Source of the DNA: Planctomycetaceae bacterium
Lineage (GTDB): Bacteria; Planctomycetota; Planctomycetia; Planctomycetales; Planctomycetaceae
Length of the DNA stretch: 64,000 bases
Direction of reading: 5' to 3'
NCBI GenBank assembly: GCA_900299185.1
Contig: OMIV01000344.1
Span: forward strand, 1-64,000
Made by a program: the position numbers and the translations under genes. Under the pieces are notes generated by a model. The model had not been told where the DNA came from, searched no databases, and worked only from the letters and a program-made list of their open reading frames with translations. This document shows positions 34,210-43,813 of the stretch, one piece after another (position 1 is the first letter of the stretch; each line of letters begins with the position of its first letter).

Positions 34210-35475
34210 TTACGCCTGTCGCACCAACAGCCGCTCGATCGGATTGCCATCGCTGAACTTGATGGGGCGACCGATGCGCGTGATGAACTCTTTCGAGTAC
34301 TCAACCCCCAACGTCTTCAAGATGGTCGCATAGAGATCCGGCACCTTGATGGGGTCTTTGGGTTCGGCTTTACCTTCAGGATCGGTTTCACCAATGACCT
34401 GCCCTTTGCCGAACCCACCGCCACCGACCAAACACGAGAACCAGCGTGGCCAATGATCGCGGCCATCGAGCGGATTGATGTTGGGCGTGCGTCCGAATTC
34501 ACTGGCACACAAAACGACGGTGGATTGCAGCAGGTCGCGGTCTTTCAAGTCCTTGATCAGCGTCGATAACGCCGGGTCCAAGATCTTGGCTTGAGTGACA
34601 TGGCCTTCGAGGTTGTTGGCATGTGAATCCCACCCAGCCAACGTGACCTCAACAGCTCGCACTCCGGTCTCAATCAAGCGTCGCGCCACCAAGCAACCGC
34701 GTCCGAAACGATGGTCGCCATAGGCCGCCTTGACCTCAGCGCTTTCGTCGTCGAGTTCGAACGCTTTGAGCTGTTCCGAATTCATCATCTTCAGCGCACG
34801 ATCGACAGTCAGTTGATGCAGTGTCTTATCGGCTTGAACCTGTCGACCTCGAGCAAACGATTTGGCGAGCACGTCCAGACTGGCAACTCGCCTCTCGCGC
34901 CGTTCATCTGGCACGTGCATCTTCATGTTGTGCAAGTAACGACCGGGGTCATACACGCGAAACGCATCCAGCGCATCACCGAGAAAGCCGCCTCGCGCCG
35001 GGATGTTGCCATCGCCCAGAGACACATGATTGGGGATCTCGATCCCTTCCGCCGGCAGCTCATGCGTGACGATCGCCGACAGCGCGGGATAAGTGAGAAT
35101 CGGATCGGGTCGATATCCCGTCTTCATGAACGTCGTCCCGCGTTCGTGATCGCCTTCCTTCGACGTCAACGAGCGAATGACATTCAGCTCCGCAAGTTGC
35201 TCGGCCATCTGCGGATAAAGGTCGACGATCCGAGCGTCGCCTAACGAGGTCTTGATGGCCTTCGTCTTACCGCCAGTCGGAGAATCGGGATGCGGATCCC
35301 ACGTCTCCAATTGAGAAGCGCCTCCGGCTAGCCACACGACCAAGAGAGACTTCTGACGCTCTGAACCACGTCGATTCGCTGCGCGAGTTTCCATCGCCGG
35401 TAACAAGAACGACACCCCAAGTCCCGCCGCCAAATGTAAAGCCGCGCGTCGAGAGAGTTGTGAGTCGAGTGACAT
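34210..35475 (-). CDS. DUF1501 protein with Tat-like signal
   Basis: This 421-residue DUF1501 protein starts at ATG 35475 with a twin-arginine type signal ([20 protein letters not shown]). Typical motifs are [45 protein letters not shown] and the C-terminal [25 protein letters not shown] (about 323-347) with conserved aspartate and histidine. It lies downstream of, and on the same strand as, a DUF1549/DUF1553 gene, the classic planctomycete pairing, though a 107-nt palindromic repeat separates the two. The pair probably works outside the cytoplasm; no activity is established. Confidence 0.92.
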   Translation of the reverse strand: MSLDSQLSRRAALHLAAGLGVSFLLPAMETRAANRRGSERQKSLLVVWLAGGASQLETWDPHPDSPTGGKTKAIKTSLGDARIVDLYPQMAEQLAELNVIRSLTSKEGDHERGTTFMKTGYRPDPILTYPALSAIVTHELPAEGIEIPNHVSLGDGNIPARGGFLGDALDAFRVYDPGRYLHNMKMHVPDERRERRVASLDVLAKSFARGRQVQADKTLHQLTVDRALKMMNSEQLKAFELDDESAEVKAAYGDHRFGRGCLVARRLIETGVRAVEVTLAGWDSHANNLEGHVTQAKILDPALSTLIKDLKDRDLLQSTVVLCASEFGRTPNINPLDGRDHWPRWFSCLVGGGGFGKGQVIGETDPEGKAEPKDPIKVPDLYATILKTLGVEYSKEFITRIGRPIKFSDGNPIERLLVRQA

Positions 35476-35537
35476 AGTCCTGGTCCGATTCAAAAGTGTG
35501 TCGCTGAGAATCCTTGGGCCGTTTGCAGCTCTTCAGT

Positions 35538-35644
35538 TCCCCTCGCCCCTATGGGGAGAGGGGTTAGGGGTGAGGGGCAATTGCAATCAGAGTCTCTTGG
35601 TTGTTGCCCCTCACTCTCGGCCTTCTCCCCTGAAGGGCGAGGGA
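35538..35644 (+). repeat. CCCCTCGCCCC palindromic element, copy 2
   Basis: Left arm TCCCCTCGCCCC...GGTGAGGGGCAA and right arm TTGCCCCTCACT...GGGCGAGGGA are inverted repeats of each other around the spacer TTGCAATCAGAGTCTCTTGG. It sits between the DUF1549 and DUF1501 genes. Confidence 0.85.
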
Positions 35645-35684
35645 AGCGTTCGCGAAAATCTCACCCGCAGTGACCCCATCCCCG

Positions 35685-37292
35685 CTAATGATTCCACGAA
35701 AACTCCGGTGAGTTCACCAAGCTCCAGAGGATGTCTTCGACCTTCGCGCCTCGGTCACGATTCTTAGTTTGGTCGGCCAGCAAGGCTCGAAAGTGCTCGC
35801 TCTCTTCGGCTGTTGGTCGACGTGTGAGGCAAGCCAAGAAACTCACTTCGATCACGTCTTCATCTGCTCGGCACATGTTGGCGATACGACTGCTGACCGA
35901 GAGCGGATCGAGCTTGATGGCATCTCGTGTGATCTCGCCGTTCATCCGCAACAACGCTTGAGAGATCGTGCCAGCTCGATCAACAGGCTCTTGATCGCCC
36001 AAGTCACCGTAGGCTTCGATGAAGTCTTTCTCCTTGGTGAATCGAATGAAGCGGACGAAGAGATGCGAGTTCTGATCGATGGTTTGCACATGCCCCGACT
36101 GCAGCATCGCGCCGATGATTTGCTCGGGCCGCAAGCGAGTCAGCGGGAAGACCGCCCATTCATCCGCTTGGCGTTCAACGATACTGGGGTCTTCAGCGTC
36201 CGATTGGCTCGCGGCAAGAAACGGTTGCGACAGTGCGACCACTTGAATCAACCGCCGTAGGTCACAGTGATGAGACCGGAAATCGGCACCCAAGATGTCG
36301 AGCACATCTCGTTGTGATTCCTTTGGTGGATTCGGCATGTCATCCACCGGAGCGATGAATGGTTTGCCAAACATCAATCCCCAAACTCGATTGGCAATCG
36401 CGCGTTCGAATCGGCGGTTCTCGGAGTGAGTCATCCAATGCCCGAGTTGCTCGCGCGGAGCACCATTGGCTGGCAACCACTCGGGATGAAACGGAACAGC
36501 CGGAGCGACGACCTTGTCTTCGAGCGTCTTGCGGTCCTGCACTTTGAATTCGAGCTTCGGATTGTCGGTGACGCCGAGCTTCACTTCGGTCTGACCGAAA
36601 TGAGCCGCCAAACCAGCAAACTGCCCCTGCTTCCATTCCGCGAAGAAGTGATCGTGGCATTGAGCACATTCCATGCTTTGCCCGAGGAACGCTCGGGCTG
36701 TTCTCGCCGCGAGCTTGTTCTCGTCGAGGTCATCATTGGCGAAAGCTGCCGTGATAAAGTTCGACTCGGGCTGCCCTGTCCACAATCCCTTGGAACCAAG
36801 CATGGTCCGAACGATCTCGTCGTAGGCAGTTCGATTCTGAATCTGAGTGCTCAACCAGTTCTCAAATCGGTCTCGACGAAAGACGATGAATTGCCCTGCG
36901 TCAGCCCCGACGAAACAGCGAGATAACCGTGCCGCGAAGTAGTTGGCAAAGCGGCGATCATCGAGCAACTTGACGAGCCATCGTTCCAACCGCTGCGGCT
37001 GCTGATCGGCTTCGAACTGTCGGATTTCTTCCAACGAGGGCACGGTGCCCATCAAAGCAAGCATCCAGCGACGCAGAATCTGAAGGTCGTCCACTCGAGG
37101 AGTAGGACTGACATCTTCGGACTTCCACCGCGCAGCAAAGTGCTGATTGACTGCATCGAGCGCTGGCTGCAAATCGTCGTTTACAGACTGCTGAGCGATA
37201 GCCTCGGACACACGACGCGGCCCGCTCGTCGCCCACGAACACAACATCGCGACCAGACCAACAACAACCAGCGGTGCAAGTTTGGCTTTCAT
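35685..37292 (-). CDS. DUF1549/DUF1553 planctomycete cytochrome-like protein
   Basis: This 535-residue exported protein has an N-terminal hydrophobic signal (LAPLVVVGLVAMLCSWATSG), a DUF1549 domain (about 60-240) with the heme-binding-like CAQCHDHFFAEW near residue 211, and a DUF1553 domain (about 275-520) with the marker segment RFERAIANRVWGLMFGKP and closing LVNSPEFSWNH. It is shorter than many relatives, which often also carry N-terminal cytochrome PSCYT modules. It precedes the DUF1501 gene on the same strand and probably works with it. Family function is not known. Confidence 0.9.
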   Translation of the reverse strand: MKAKLAPLVVVGLVAMLCSWATSGPRRVSEAIAQQSVNDDLQPALDAVNQHFAARWKSEDVSPTPRVDDLQILRRWMLALMGTVPSLEEIRQFEADQQPQRLERWLVKLLDDRRFANYFAARLSRCFVGADAGQFIVFRRDRFENWLSTQIQNRTAYDEIVRTMLGSKGLWTGQPESNFITAAFANDDLDENKLAARTARAFLGQSMECAQCHDHFFAEWKQGQFAGLAAHFGQTEVKLGVTDNPKLEFKVQDRKTLEDKVVAPAVPFHPEWLPANGAPREQLGHWMTHSENRRFERAIANRVWGLMFGKPFIAPVDDMPNPPKESQRDVLDILGADFRSHHCDLRRLIQVVALSQPFLAASQSDAEDPSIVERQADEWAVFPLTRLRPEQIIGAMLQSGHVQTIDQNSHLFVRFIRFTKEKDFIEAYGDLGDQEPVDRAGTISQALLRMNGEITRDAIKLDPLSVSSRIANMCRADEDVIEVSFLACLTRRPTAEESEHFRALLADQTKNRDRGAKVEDILWSLVNSPEFSWNH

Positions 37293-37421
37293 AGTCAGCT
37301 CGGGATATTTGATAAATCGAGACGCAGCACTGCAACGCTACCCCGCATCATCTCCATAAGTTTCACGCCACTGACGCGTCGGACAAATTGGCTGCTTCCG
37401 AGTCGACGAACTCGCCTGCTG

Positions 37422-37841
37422 TCACTTCAACGGATTCACCACCCGCACGGACTCATAGACCATGCCATCCGCGAGGTCTTCGGAGTAGAGCGTCGAAACT
37501 CCCGCATCAATGCACGCAGCCAACAACATGCTGTCCCAGTGAGAAAGCATGTACTTTGACGACAACGACAAGGAGATGCCAAGAACGTCACGAGTCGGCA
37601 CGACCAAGTCGTGAAACATGAGGACCTCTTCAAGGCCTCTCTCAATCTTTCGTGGATCGAACTTACCGCGCTGAGCCCAACGTCTCATGACAGCGAGATA
37701 CTCCACGGCTACCTGCCAAAGCAGAACGGATGAGCTGGAATCACGATTGAGGCGATCCAAAAAGGCAATTGCCTTGGCTCGCTTGATCGGCTCATTAGTG
37801 TCGATCGTGTAGAGCAGGATGTTGGTATCAATCGCGTTCAT
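37422..37841 (-). CDS. PIN-domain toxin, VapC-like
   Basis: This 139-residue protein is a PIN-domain ribonuclease of the VapC type. The acidic residues expected at the active site are visible: DTNILLY at residues 5-11 (first Asp), E near 48 in VAVEYLAV, and the closing HWDSMLLAACIDAGVSTLYSEDLADG (about 101-126). PIN toxins cut tRNA or rRNA when freed from the antitoxin. Its ATG overlaps the end of the antitoxin gene by 14 bases, so the two are translated together. It seems intact. Confidence 0.92.
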   Translation of the reverse strand: MNAIDTNILLYTIDTNEPIKRAKAIAFLDRLNRDSSSSVLLWQVAVEYLAVMRRWAQRGKFDPRKIERGLEEVLMFHDLVVPTRDVLGISLSLSSKYMLSHWDSMLLAACIDAGVSTLYSEDLADGMVYESVRVVNPLK

Positions 37842-38070
37842 ACAGTTGGTCCCGCGTAAATCGCTCGCCTCCAGACGAGAATTTGACCTCGTTTGTCCAA
37901 GCTAGATATCGCTTCAACGCGGCGTCCCGTTCTTCGCGAGTCGCATCCCAGCGGGCTTGTCGGTCGAGCGGTTCGATCGTCAATCGAACTCGGGAATGAT
38001 CGGGACAATCAACAGGGGTTTCTGGTTTGAACACGCCGTCTTCGAAGGTCGCTAGCACGTCGGTCGTCAT
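37828..38070 (-). CDS. DUF104/AF2212-like antitoxin
   Basis: This 80-residue protein starts with the DUF104 (AF2212-like) pattern, VLATFEDGVFKPETPVDCPDHSRVRLTIEP, a small beta-rich DNA-binding domain found in antitoxins. The charged C-terminal half (TREERDAALKRYLAWTNEVKF) probably wraps the toxin. GGAGG stands about 10 bases before the ATG at 38070. It overlaps the PIN toxin gene. It probably represses its own promoter, as is usual for such pairs. Confidence 0.88.
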   Translation of the reverse strand: MTTDVLATFEDGVFKPETPVDCPDHSRVRLTIEPLDRQARWDATREERDAALKRYLAWTNEVKFSSGGERFTRDQLYERD

Positions 38071-38348
38071 GTCGGTTTTCCTCCAGATTCTTGAATCGCA
38101 ACCGCTCTGCTCGGGCCAAGTTGGTTGTGCGATCCACGGAATGTGTTGATAGCCACGGCTAATTCGACATCGCGTCGCCGTAGCTGAAATCGTGAGATTT
38201 CAGGCATTTCAGCGATTCGAAATCTGACGATCTCGGCCACGGGCACGCGAAGCTTCGCAACACGAGTTAACACCAAAAGGGCAGACACGAGAAGACGGCG
38301 ATGCGATTGGTCGGTGAGACCGGCTAACTGCAGAGACCTCGAAGCCGA

Positions 38349-39524
38349 TCAATTCACAATCGGGAGTGAGATCGAGCGAGCCGACCGCGTGGCTGACGCA
38401 TCGACTTCGGCCTCGGTCCCGTCGATGTACTCGTAGAACACATTGCGTTGGCGCGGGATGTAACCCGCCTCGCGAATACACCGCCGGATCGACTCGAGCG
38501 TCAGGTGATGCACGGTGCCAGCTTTCGAAACGACGTTCTCTTCGATCATCAAACTGCCCATGTCGTTGGCTCCGAAGAAGAGCGCGACCTGACCGATCTT
38601 CTCGCCCTGAGTCACCCACGACGATTGGATGTTCGGGATGTTGTCGAGATACAGACGCGAGATGGCTTGCACCTTTAAGTACTCGAACGCGCCCACATCC
38701 GGCAGCTTCGACATATCGACGCCGCCTTCACGATCACCACCAAACCACGGCGCTTCGTGAGGAGCTTGATGAGTCCAGCAGATGTAAGCCGTGAAGCCAT
38801 GCGTCTCGTCCTGCAGCGCTCGCAGACGCGAAAGATGTTCGACGCGTTCTTCGAGCGTCTCGACATGGCCAAACATCATCGTCGCGCTGGAACGTCCGCC
38901 GAGCTGATGCCAAACGCGCATCACGTTGAGCCAATCGTCGCTCAAGACCTTGCCGCGCGTGATTAGACTGCGAACGCGATCGACGAGAATCTCGCCGCCG
39001 CCGCCCGGCAAGCTGCCCAAACCGGCAGCCTTCAATCGCTCCAGCACAGTTTGCAGCGGCAGCTTGGAGAGCTTCGTAAAGTGATGAATCTCGGGCGGGC
39101 TAAAGCCATGAATGTTGACCTGCGGGAACTCGGCCTTCAGCCCGCGCAGCATGTCTTCGTACCACTCCAGAGGCAGCGTTGGATGCAGGCCACCTTGGAT
39201 GAGGATTTGATCGCCGCCGAGCGCCACTGTCTCTCGCACTTTGTCGTGCAAAACATCTTTGGGCAGGACGTAAGCCTCGGAATGCTTCAGCGGTCGATAG
39301 AACGCACAGAAGTCGCAGACCGCCGCGCAGACGTTTGAGTAATTTATATTCCGGTCAATGTTGTAGGTGCGGAACGGCTCGGGATGCAGTTGCCGAGTGA
39401 CCTCGTTCGCCGCATGGCCAATCGCGACCAGGTCGTGAGAGTGCATCAGCTTCAACGCGTCGTCATTGCTGAGACGTTCGCCAGCCACAGCCTTATCGAG
39501 CACGAATTGGATGTCGGAAGACAA
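38349..39524 (-). CDS. mqnC: Cyclic dehypoxanthinyl futalosine synthase MqnC
   Basis: MqnC is the radical-SAM enzyme that cyclises dehypoxanthine futalosine in the futalosine route to menaquinone. The SAM cluster motif CxxxCxxC is seen in NYSNVCAAVCDFCAFYR (about residues 61-77), followed by the GGDQILIQGGLHP segment and the LPGGGGEIL motif typical of this family and its relative MqnE. The best start is TTG at 39524, eight bases after GAGGG; it gives 391 residues and overlaps the end of mqnA by 32 bases, so translation is likely coupled. An upstream extension to 39710 would run inside mqnA and is rejected. MqnE is the main alternative, but length and the LPGGGG segment fit MqnC. Confidence 0.9.
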   Translation of the reverse strand: MSSDIQFVLDKAVAGERLSNDDALKLMHSHDLVAIGHAANEVTRQLHPEPFRTYNIDRNINYSNVCAAVCDFCAFYRPLKHSEAYVLPKDVLHDKVRETVALGGDQILIQGGLHPTLPLEWYEDMLRGLKAEFPQVNIHGFSPPEIHHFTKLSKLPLQTVLERLKAAGLGSLPGGGGEILVDRVRSLITRGKVLSDDWLNVMRVWHQLGGRSSATMMFGHVETLEERVEHLSRLRALQDETHGFTAYICWTHQAPHEAPWFGGDREGGVDMSKLPDVGAFEYLKVQAISRLYLDNIPNIQSSWVTQGEKIGQVALFFGANDMGSLMIEENVVSKAGTVHHLTLESIRRCIREAGYIPRQRNVFYEYIDGTEAEVDASATRSARSISLPIVN

Positions 39525-40419
39525 GATCGATTCCCTCGGGAGCCAGTCCCAGTTGCACGGCGAGTTCATGAAACAGCCGCAGTCCGCTGCGTTCCGCTGA
39601 ACCCAACGTGAAGTGCAGATTGCGAGCGAGATAATGCTCTGCCTTAGCGACGGGCAGATTGAGTTTGGGAGCTTCGCGCTGCGCGATCTCGGAAATTCGA
39701 GCCACCCCACGATCTCGGGCTTCGCACAACCGCGAGTCGATGTCGCTTAACTCCACATCGTTTCTCGCCACCCACATCGCGAACACAAACGGCAGCCCGG
39801 TCCAATTGGCCCACTCTTCACCCAAATCCCAGACCGCTTCAAATCTTTCATGCGGTTCGTGCATCGCGCGATCGCCAATCAGCAAGATGGCATCAGCATC
39901 AGAGTGTTCGATCGATCGTTCCAGCGGTAACGGACGACATGCCGGACGCACGCCAAACCGCTCGTGCAACATGATCTTGGTGAGTGCCGCACTGGTGCGC
40001 GAGCCCTCGTCCAACGCGAGCGTTCGGATGTTGCCCATCGGAACTCGACTGTAGAGCTTCACGCTCAAGACCGGCCCACGAGTCGCGACGCACGCATCCG
40101 AGACGACCTCGTAATCGGGTTCACGAAAGCTCTCGATCGAAGGAATGAGCGCGACATCCAGCCGTCCCGCCGAGAGGTCGTCCGCGAGTCGGCTGGGATA
40201 ATCCAATCGAATGTCGGCGTCGGGCAGGAGGTCCGCGAGGTCTTCAACCAGCGGTTTCGAATTCAAATAGCTCACAGCGCCGATGCGTGCAGGAGTCAGC
40301 CCCGTGACAGAATCATTCACCGCTTGAAAATCCAATTCATCGAGCAGTCCAAGTGAGGTCGGCTCGTCGAGTAACTGAGTTGTTGCCGAAGTTTCGTTCG
40401 GCCATGCCTGTCGAATCAT
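39493..40419 (-). CDS. mqnA: Chorismate dehydratase MqnA
   Basis: This 308-residue protein matches MqnA, which dehydrates chorismate in the first step of the futalosine menaquinone pathway. The fold is of the periplasmic-binding-protein type but cytoplasmic. Typical segments are RIGAVSYLNSKPLVEDL (about 45-61), GRLDVALIPSIESF (about 84-97), the ALDEGSRTSAALTKIML region with the serine-threonine site, and DAILLIGDRAMHE. An N-terminal tail of about 40 residues (including TSLGLLDELDFQAVNDSV) is extra compared with most relatives. An AGGA sits just before the ATG at 40419. It forms an operon with mqnC. Confidence 0.92.
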   Translation of the reverse strand: MIRQAWPNETSATTQLLDEPTSLGLLDELDFQAVNDSVTGLTPARIGAVSYLNSKPLVEDLADLLPDADIRLDYPSRLADDLSAGRLDVALIPSIESFREPDYEVVSDACVATRGPVLSVKLYSRVPMGNIRTLALDEGSRTSAALTKIMLHERFGVRPACRPLPLERSIEHSDADAILLIGDRAMHEPHERFEAVWDLGEEWANWTGLPFVFAMWVARNDVELSDIDSRLCEARDRGVARISEIAQREAPKLNLPVAKAEHYLARNLHFTLGSAERSGLRLFHELAVQLGLAPEGIDLVFRHPIRAR

Positions 40420-41090
40420 GGTGTCCTATGCCCTTCCTATCCCAGACCGGTCCGTCGATCGGGCGGGGATTATAGAAGTGCTCGCCGCCGAGGCGAGTCA
40501 GTGAGGAAACGGGCCTCATCAACAATGAGATGCAGCCAATAAGACGACCGCGTGAACGGCCCGGCATTAACTCGTGATTCGCATGAACTCGATCACTGAG
40601 TGGATCATTTCACCGAAGCAGCTCACATGATGTGACCCGCTGCGGCAGCGGCCACTTGCGTTGAACGGACGCTTCCCGAACCGCGAACTTCAACTGAAAT
40701 CAACTTGTTCCCAAGGCGTTTTGAGGGATGTGCTCTGCCACTCAGGCCTTTCCTGAAAACCGAACAAAATCTGTGGCAAGGAATTTTGGAACCCCGCGAT
40801 TCATTAAGCGGCTGAATGAATCAGACGTCACACCCCAAAGAGATCGCCTGAAACACCAAGCCAACGGGGTCGCGAAAGCCTGAGTTTTTCCCACTTGGTC
40901 TTTCGAACTGAATATGCCGTAGTCGGTCACCTGAGTGCTGCAACCCTCGGGCGATCGACTGCGGATATTCTGTTTTCTTTGTCCCCGTCCGCAGGGCTTG
41001 GTTTCCATGCAATGCCCAGACGGGCTTCCCAGTTCTTAGCAGGGCACGACTCGTTTCCCCCAGTCGGGTCTGCGTCACTTCCAACGAACC
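40420..41090. other. Long intergenic region, no gene recognised
   Basis: About 670 nt between divergent genes. A seven-base inverted repeat, CTGCGGA (40959-40965) and TCCGCAG (40988-40994), could form a hairpin. A stretch at about 40845-40935 loosely recalls a cyclic-di-GMP riboswitch, but the closing stem is missing. Leftward frames of up to 88 codons look like chance. Confidence 0.35.
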
Positions 41091-42314
41091 ATGATGGGTT
41101 CAAGAAGGCGCACAGTGTCCAGCATCTCGTCTTTCATCGCGTCATACGCCAGCAGCAATTTCAATCTCAGTCGGCAACTTGTGACCGACAGCAACGCCGC
41201 TCAGCCGACGGTTCGCACGGATCTACCGCGAGTCGTTGATGACGGTGGCTCTCGGCAAGAGCGTGACCGCGAGCAAGTCCAACGTCCGAATCGACTCAGT
41301 GGTCCACGCCCCTCGTTAGGAGCAGGCTTAGGACTCGGATCGTTTCGTTCGCTCATGCCCGGCATGCAACAACGTCAGCCAGCCGGCCAAGGTCTCGCTC
41401 CACAGGTTCCGCCTCGTCGACCGAACCCACCTGCCGTCGCGCCGGATGGCAACTCAGAAGCTCAAGGCGGCTCCTTGGACGACCGTCTGAAGGATCTCGA
41501 TCCCAAGCTAGCTCAGCAGTTGAAGTCACTGCGCGAACTACTTGCGAGCGTTGATCCTGAAGCCGCCAAGACGCTCGACAGCATTGTCGAGAAACTCTTC
41601 GGGCACATGGATGAACTCGGAGGCCAAGGTAACACGACGACGGGTAATGGAGGAACTCGTACACCGTCCGTTGGACTGTCCTACGAGCACATCGAAATCG
41701 CCATCGAATCCACGGTCACGGATCTACAAATCCAAGCGGCTGATGGAACGACGATTACAGCTCATGTCGTTCATCAAACCTTCAAGGCCAACATCGAGAA
41801 GCTCGTTGTTCAATCCGATCCGTTGATCTTGGATTTGAACGACAACGGAATCTTCGACACGACCTCAGCCGACAATGGCGCGTTGTTCGATCTCAACGGA
41901 GATGGCAAGCCGGACCAAGCAGCGAACGTTGCAAATGGCGATGGCTTCCTCGCGTTGGATCTCAATGACAATGGCCAGATTGATGATGGTCGCGAACTCT
42001 TTGGCGACCAGAACGGAGCGGCCAACGGCTTTGAGGAACTGCGGCGTTACGACGGCAACCGGGACGGCAAGATCGACGTGCGAGATTCCATTTTCCCGAA
42101 GCTGAAGGTCTACAACGACATCAACCAGAACGGTCAAACCGACATTGGTGAGTTGAAGTCGTTGCAAGAATTTCAGATCGCCGCGTTGCTGATTGATTCG
42201 CAACTCATCAACGAGCAAACCGATGGCGGCCAAGCCGTGCTGGGCTCATCCTTTCAACGCACCGACGGCAGCACTTCGCGGATTGGCGACTTGTTAATGA
42301 ACTACTTCGCCTAG
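41091..42314 (+). CDS. RTX/EF-hand-like calcium-binding repeat protein
   Basis: This 407-residue protein has no classical signal peptide. A basic, Ser-rich N-terminus and a Pro/Gln-rich linker (about 55-125) lead to a short helical part (about 128-170, LKDLDPKLAQQLKSLRELLASVDPEAAKTLDSI). From residue 240 come Asp-rich repeats: PLILDLNDNGIFDT, LFDLNGDGKPD, FLALDLNDNGQIDDGRELFG, YDGNRDGKIDVRDS and YNDINQNGQTDIGE, each with the D.N.DG.ID pattern of EF-hand or dockerin-type calcium loops. The ALDLN.NGQID.G.ELFG block is common in large RTX and FrpC-like proteins. It may be exported by another route. The start lacks a good ribosome-binding site. Confidence 0.75.
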   Translation: MMGSRRRTVSSISSFIASYASSNFNLSRQLVTDSNAAQPTVRTDLPRVVDDGGSRQERDREQVQRPNRLSGPRPSLGAGLGLGSFRSLMPGMQQRQPAGQGLAPQVPPRRPNPPAVAPDGNSEAQGGSLDDRLKDLDPKLAQQLKSLRELLASVDPEAAKTLDSIVEKLFGHMDELGGQGNTTTGNGGTRTPSVGLSYEHIEIAIESTVTDLQIQAADGTTITAHVVHQTFKANIEKLVVQSDPLILDLNDNGIFDTTSADNGALFDLNGDGKPDQAANVANGDGFLALDLNDNGQIDDGRELFGDQNGAANGFEELRRYDGNRDGKIDVRDSIFPKLKVYNDINQNGQTDIGELKSLQEFQIAALLIDSQLINEQTDGGQAVLGSSFQRTDGSTSRIGDLLMNYFA

Positions 42315-42527
42315 AGCTTCGCCAACTGCCCTGACTTAGAGACTGAACTCGAAGAGGTCGGTCGTCCAAGCATCAAGAACGACACTCATGGCCCGGCTGA
42401 GTTCCAGCCAAGGACCATTTGAAATCTTGAGATTGGACGATCGACCTCGCTTCGTTTTAGATGAGCCCACCGGAGGCGCGCCCTACACTCGCCCGCCATC
42501 TTGAGTCACTCACCAGGGAGGAGCCGC

Positions 42528-43655
42528 ATGACCGCGTTGGAATACACCCGCAAGTTGGTGGAGTTCGAATCCACAAGCTCGCTCTCGAATGTCGCAGTCT
42601 CTGACTATGTCGAGGCGACGTTGAAGCGGCTCGGCTTTGTGATCGAGCGACTGGAATACGACGACGCCAACGGCGTTCGCAAAGCCACCATCGTCAGCCG
42701 CAAAGGCTCTGGCGCTGGCGGCATGGCCTACTTCGGGCATACCGACGTGGTCCCCGCCGATCCTTGGCACTTTGCAGAGCATGGTCCGTTTCAACCGACG
42801 ATCATCGGGGACCGACTTTATGGACGCGGCACTTGCGACATGAAGGGGTCCATCGCGTGCATGTTGGCTGCTATCGAAAGCTTGGGCAGTCAATCGCTGG
42901 TGAGACCGATCTATGTCACTTGCACCTCGGATGAGGAGATCGGCTACGGCGGCGCCGCAGAAGTCGCGAATCGTTCGGAAATCTTTCGCGAGATGGTGGC
43001 TGGCGATGCAAACGGCATCATCGGCGAGCCCACTAAGCTGGACGTCGTCTACGCCCACAAAGGCACGTATGGAATTGTTGCGACATCACGCGGCCGTGCG
43101 GCTCACTCCAGCACTCGTGAAGGCATCAATGCGAATCTGAAAATGATCCCGTTCCTGGCCGAGATGAAACGCATTCACGACGAGACTGAAGCCTCGCCCG
43201 AATGGCAGCATCCCGAATTCGATCCGCCAGGCATCAGTTGGAACATCGGCATCAACGACCACACCCATGCGGTCAACATCACAGCTCCGCAAAGTGTCTG
43301 CACCGTCTACTTCCGCCCCGGTCCAGGTCAGCAGCCCGACGTGTTGGTTGAGCGAGCTCGCCAAGCGGCCGTGGCATGTGGCATTGAGTTCGACGTCCCG
43401 ATTGCGTGCGGCGCGTTGTACGTCGACCCTCAATCCGATTTCGTTCGCGAGGTGCTTTCCGTCGCCGAGCAAACTCGTGCTCGCACCGTCTGCTATGGAA
43501 CTGATGGAGCACTTCTTACAGCCTTGAAGAAGCTCGTTGTGCTCGGCCCAGGAGACATCGCTCAGGCCCACACTCACGACGAGTTCATTGCGTTGGACCA
43601 GCTCGAACGAGGGACGACCTTGTACGCCAAGTTGCTCCGCCATTGGTGCTGTTGA
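42528..43655 (+). CDS. M20-family metallopeptidase (ArgE/DapE-like)
   Basis: This 375-residue cytoplasmic protein is an M20 dizinc peptidase/deacylase. The motifs are FGHTDVVPAD (about 73-82, first zinc ligand), GRGTCDMKGSIACMLAA (about 101-117, bridging Asp), TSDEEIGYGG (about 136-145, catalytic and bridging Glu) and EPTKLDVVYAHKG (about 170-182); the final histidine lies in ALGPGDIAQAHTHDEF-like end GPGDIAQAHTHDE. The order and spacing match ArgE/DapE, but the substrate cannot be fixed. A GGGAGGAG site lies just before the ATG at 42528. It stands alone, converging on the beta-lactamase-like gene. Confidence 0.9.
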   Translation: MTALEYTRKLVEFESTSSLSNVAVSDYVEATLKRLGFVIERLEYDDANGVRKATIVSRKGSGAGGMAYFGHTDVVPADPWHFAEHGPFQPTIIGDRLYGRGTCDMKGSIACMLAAIESLGSQSLVRPIYVTCTSDEEIGYGGAAEVANRSEIFREMVAGDANGIIGEPTKLDVVYAHKGTYGIVATSRGRAAHSSTREGINANLKMIPFLAEMKRIHDETEASPEWQHPEFDPPGISWNIGINDHTHAVNITAPQSVCTVYFRPGPGQQPDVLVERARQAAVACGIEFDVPIACGALYVDPQSDFVREVLSVAEQTRARTVCYGTDGALLTALKKLVVLGPGDIAQAHTHDEFIALDQLERGTTLYAKLLRHWCC

Positions 43656-43813
43656 GAACGCGGCCGTTCGGACAAGTCGCTTGAGATTCCATCCCGAGCC
43701 TCAGCGGGATGGAGTTCTCAAACAAGGTCCGAGAACACCGTCAAGATTCGGTGTGAGGAGCAGGTTCGTATCCGCGGATCGAGGTCCTGAAAGACACCGG
43801 ATGGCACTCTCAC

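Noticed and set aside
38067-38288. 73-codon - strand frame overlapping the antitoxin start
   Set aside because: No family pattern; the antitoxin has its own strong GGAGG site, so this frame is probably chance.
40845-40935. Possible cyclic-di-GMP (GEMM) riboswitch upstream of the RTX-like gene
   Set aside because: GTCGCGAAAGCC and GTAGTCGGTCACC recall the consensus, but the closing GGC/GCC stem and the GNRA loop are missing.
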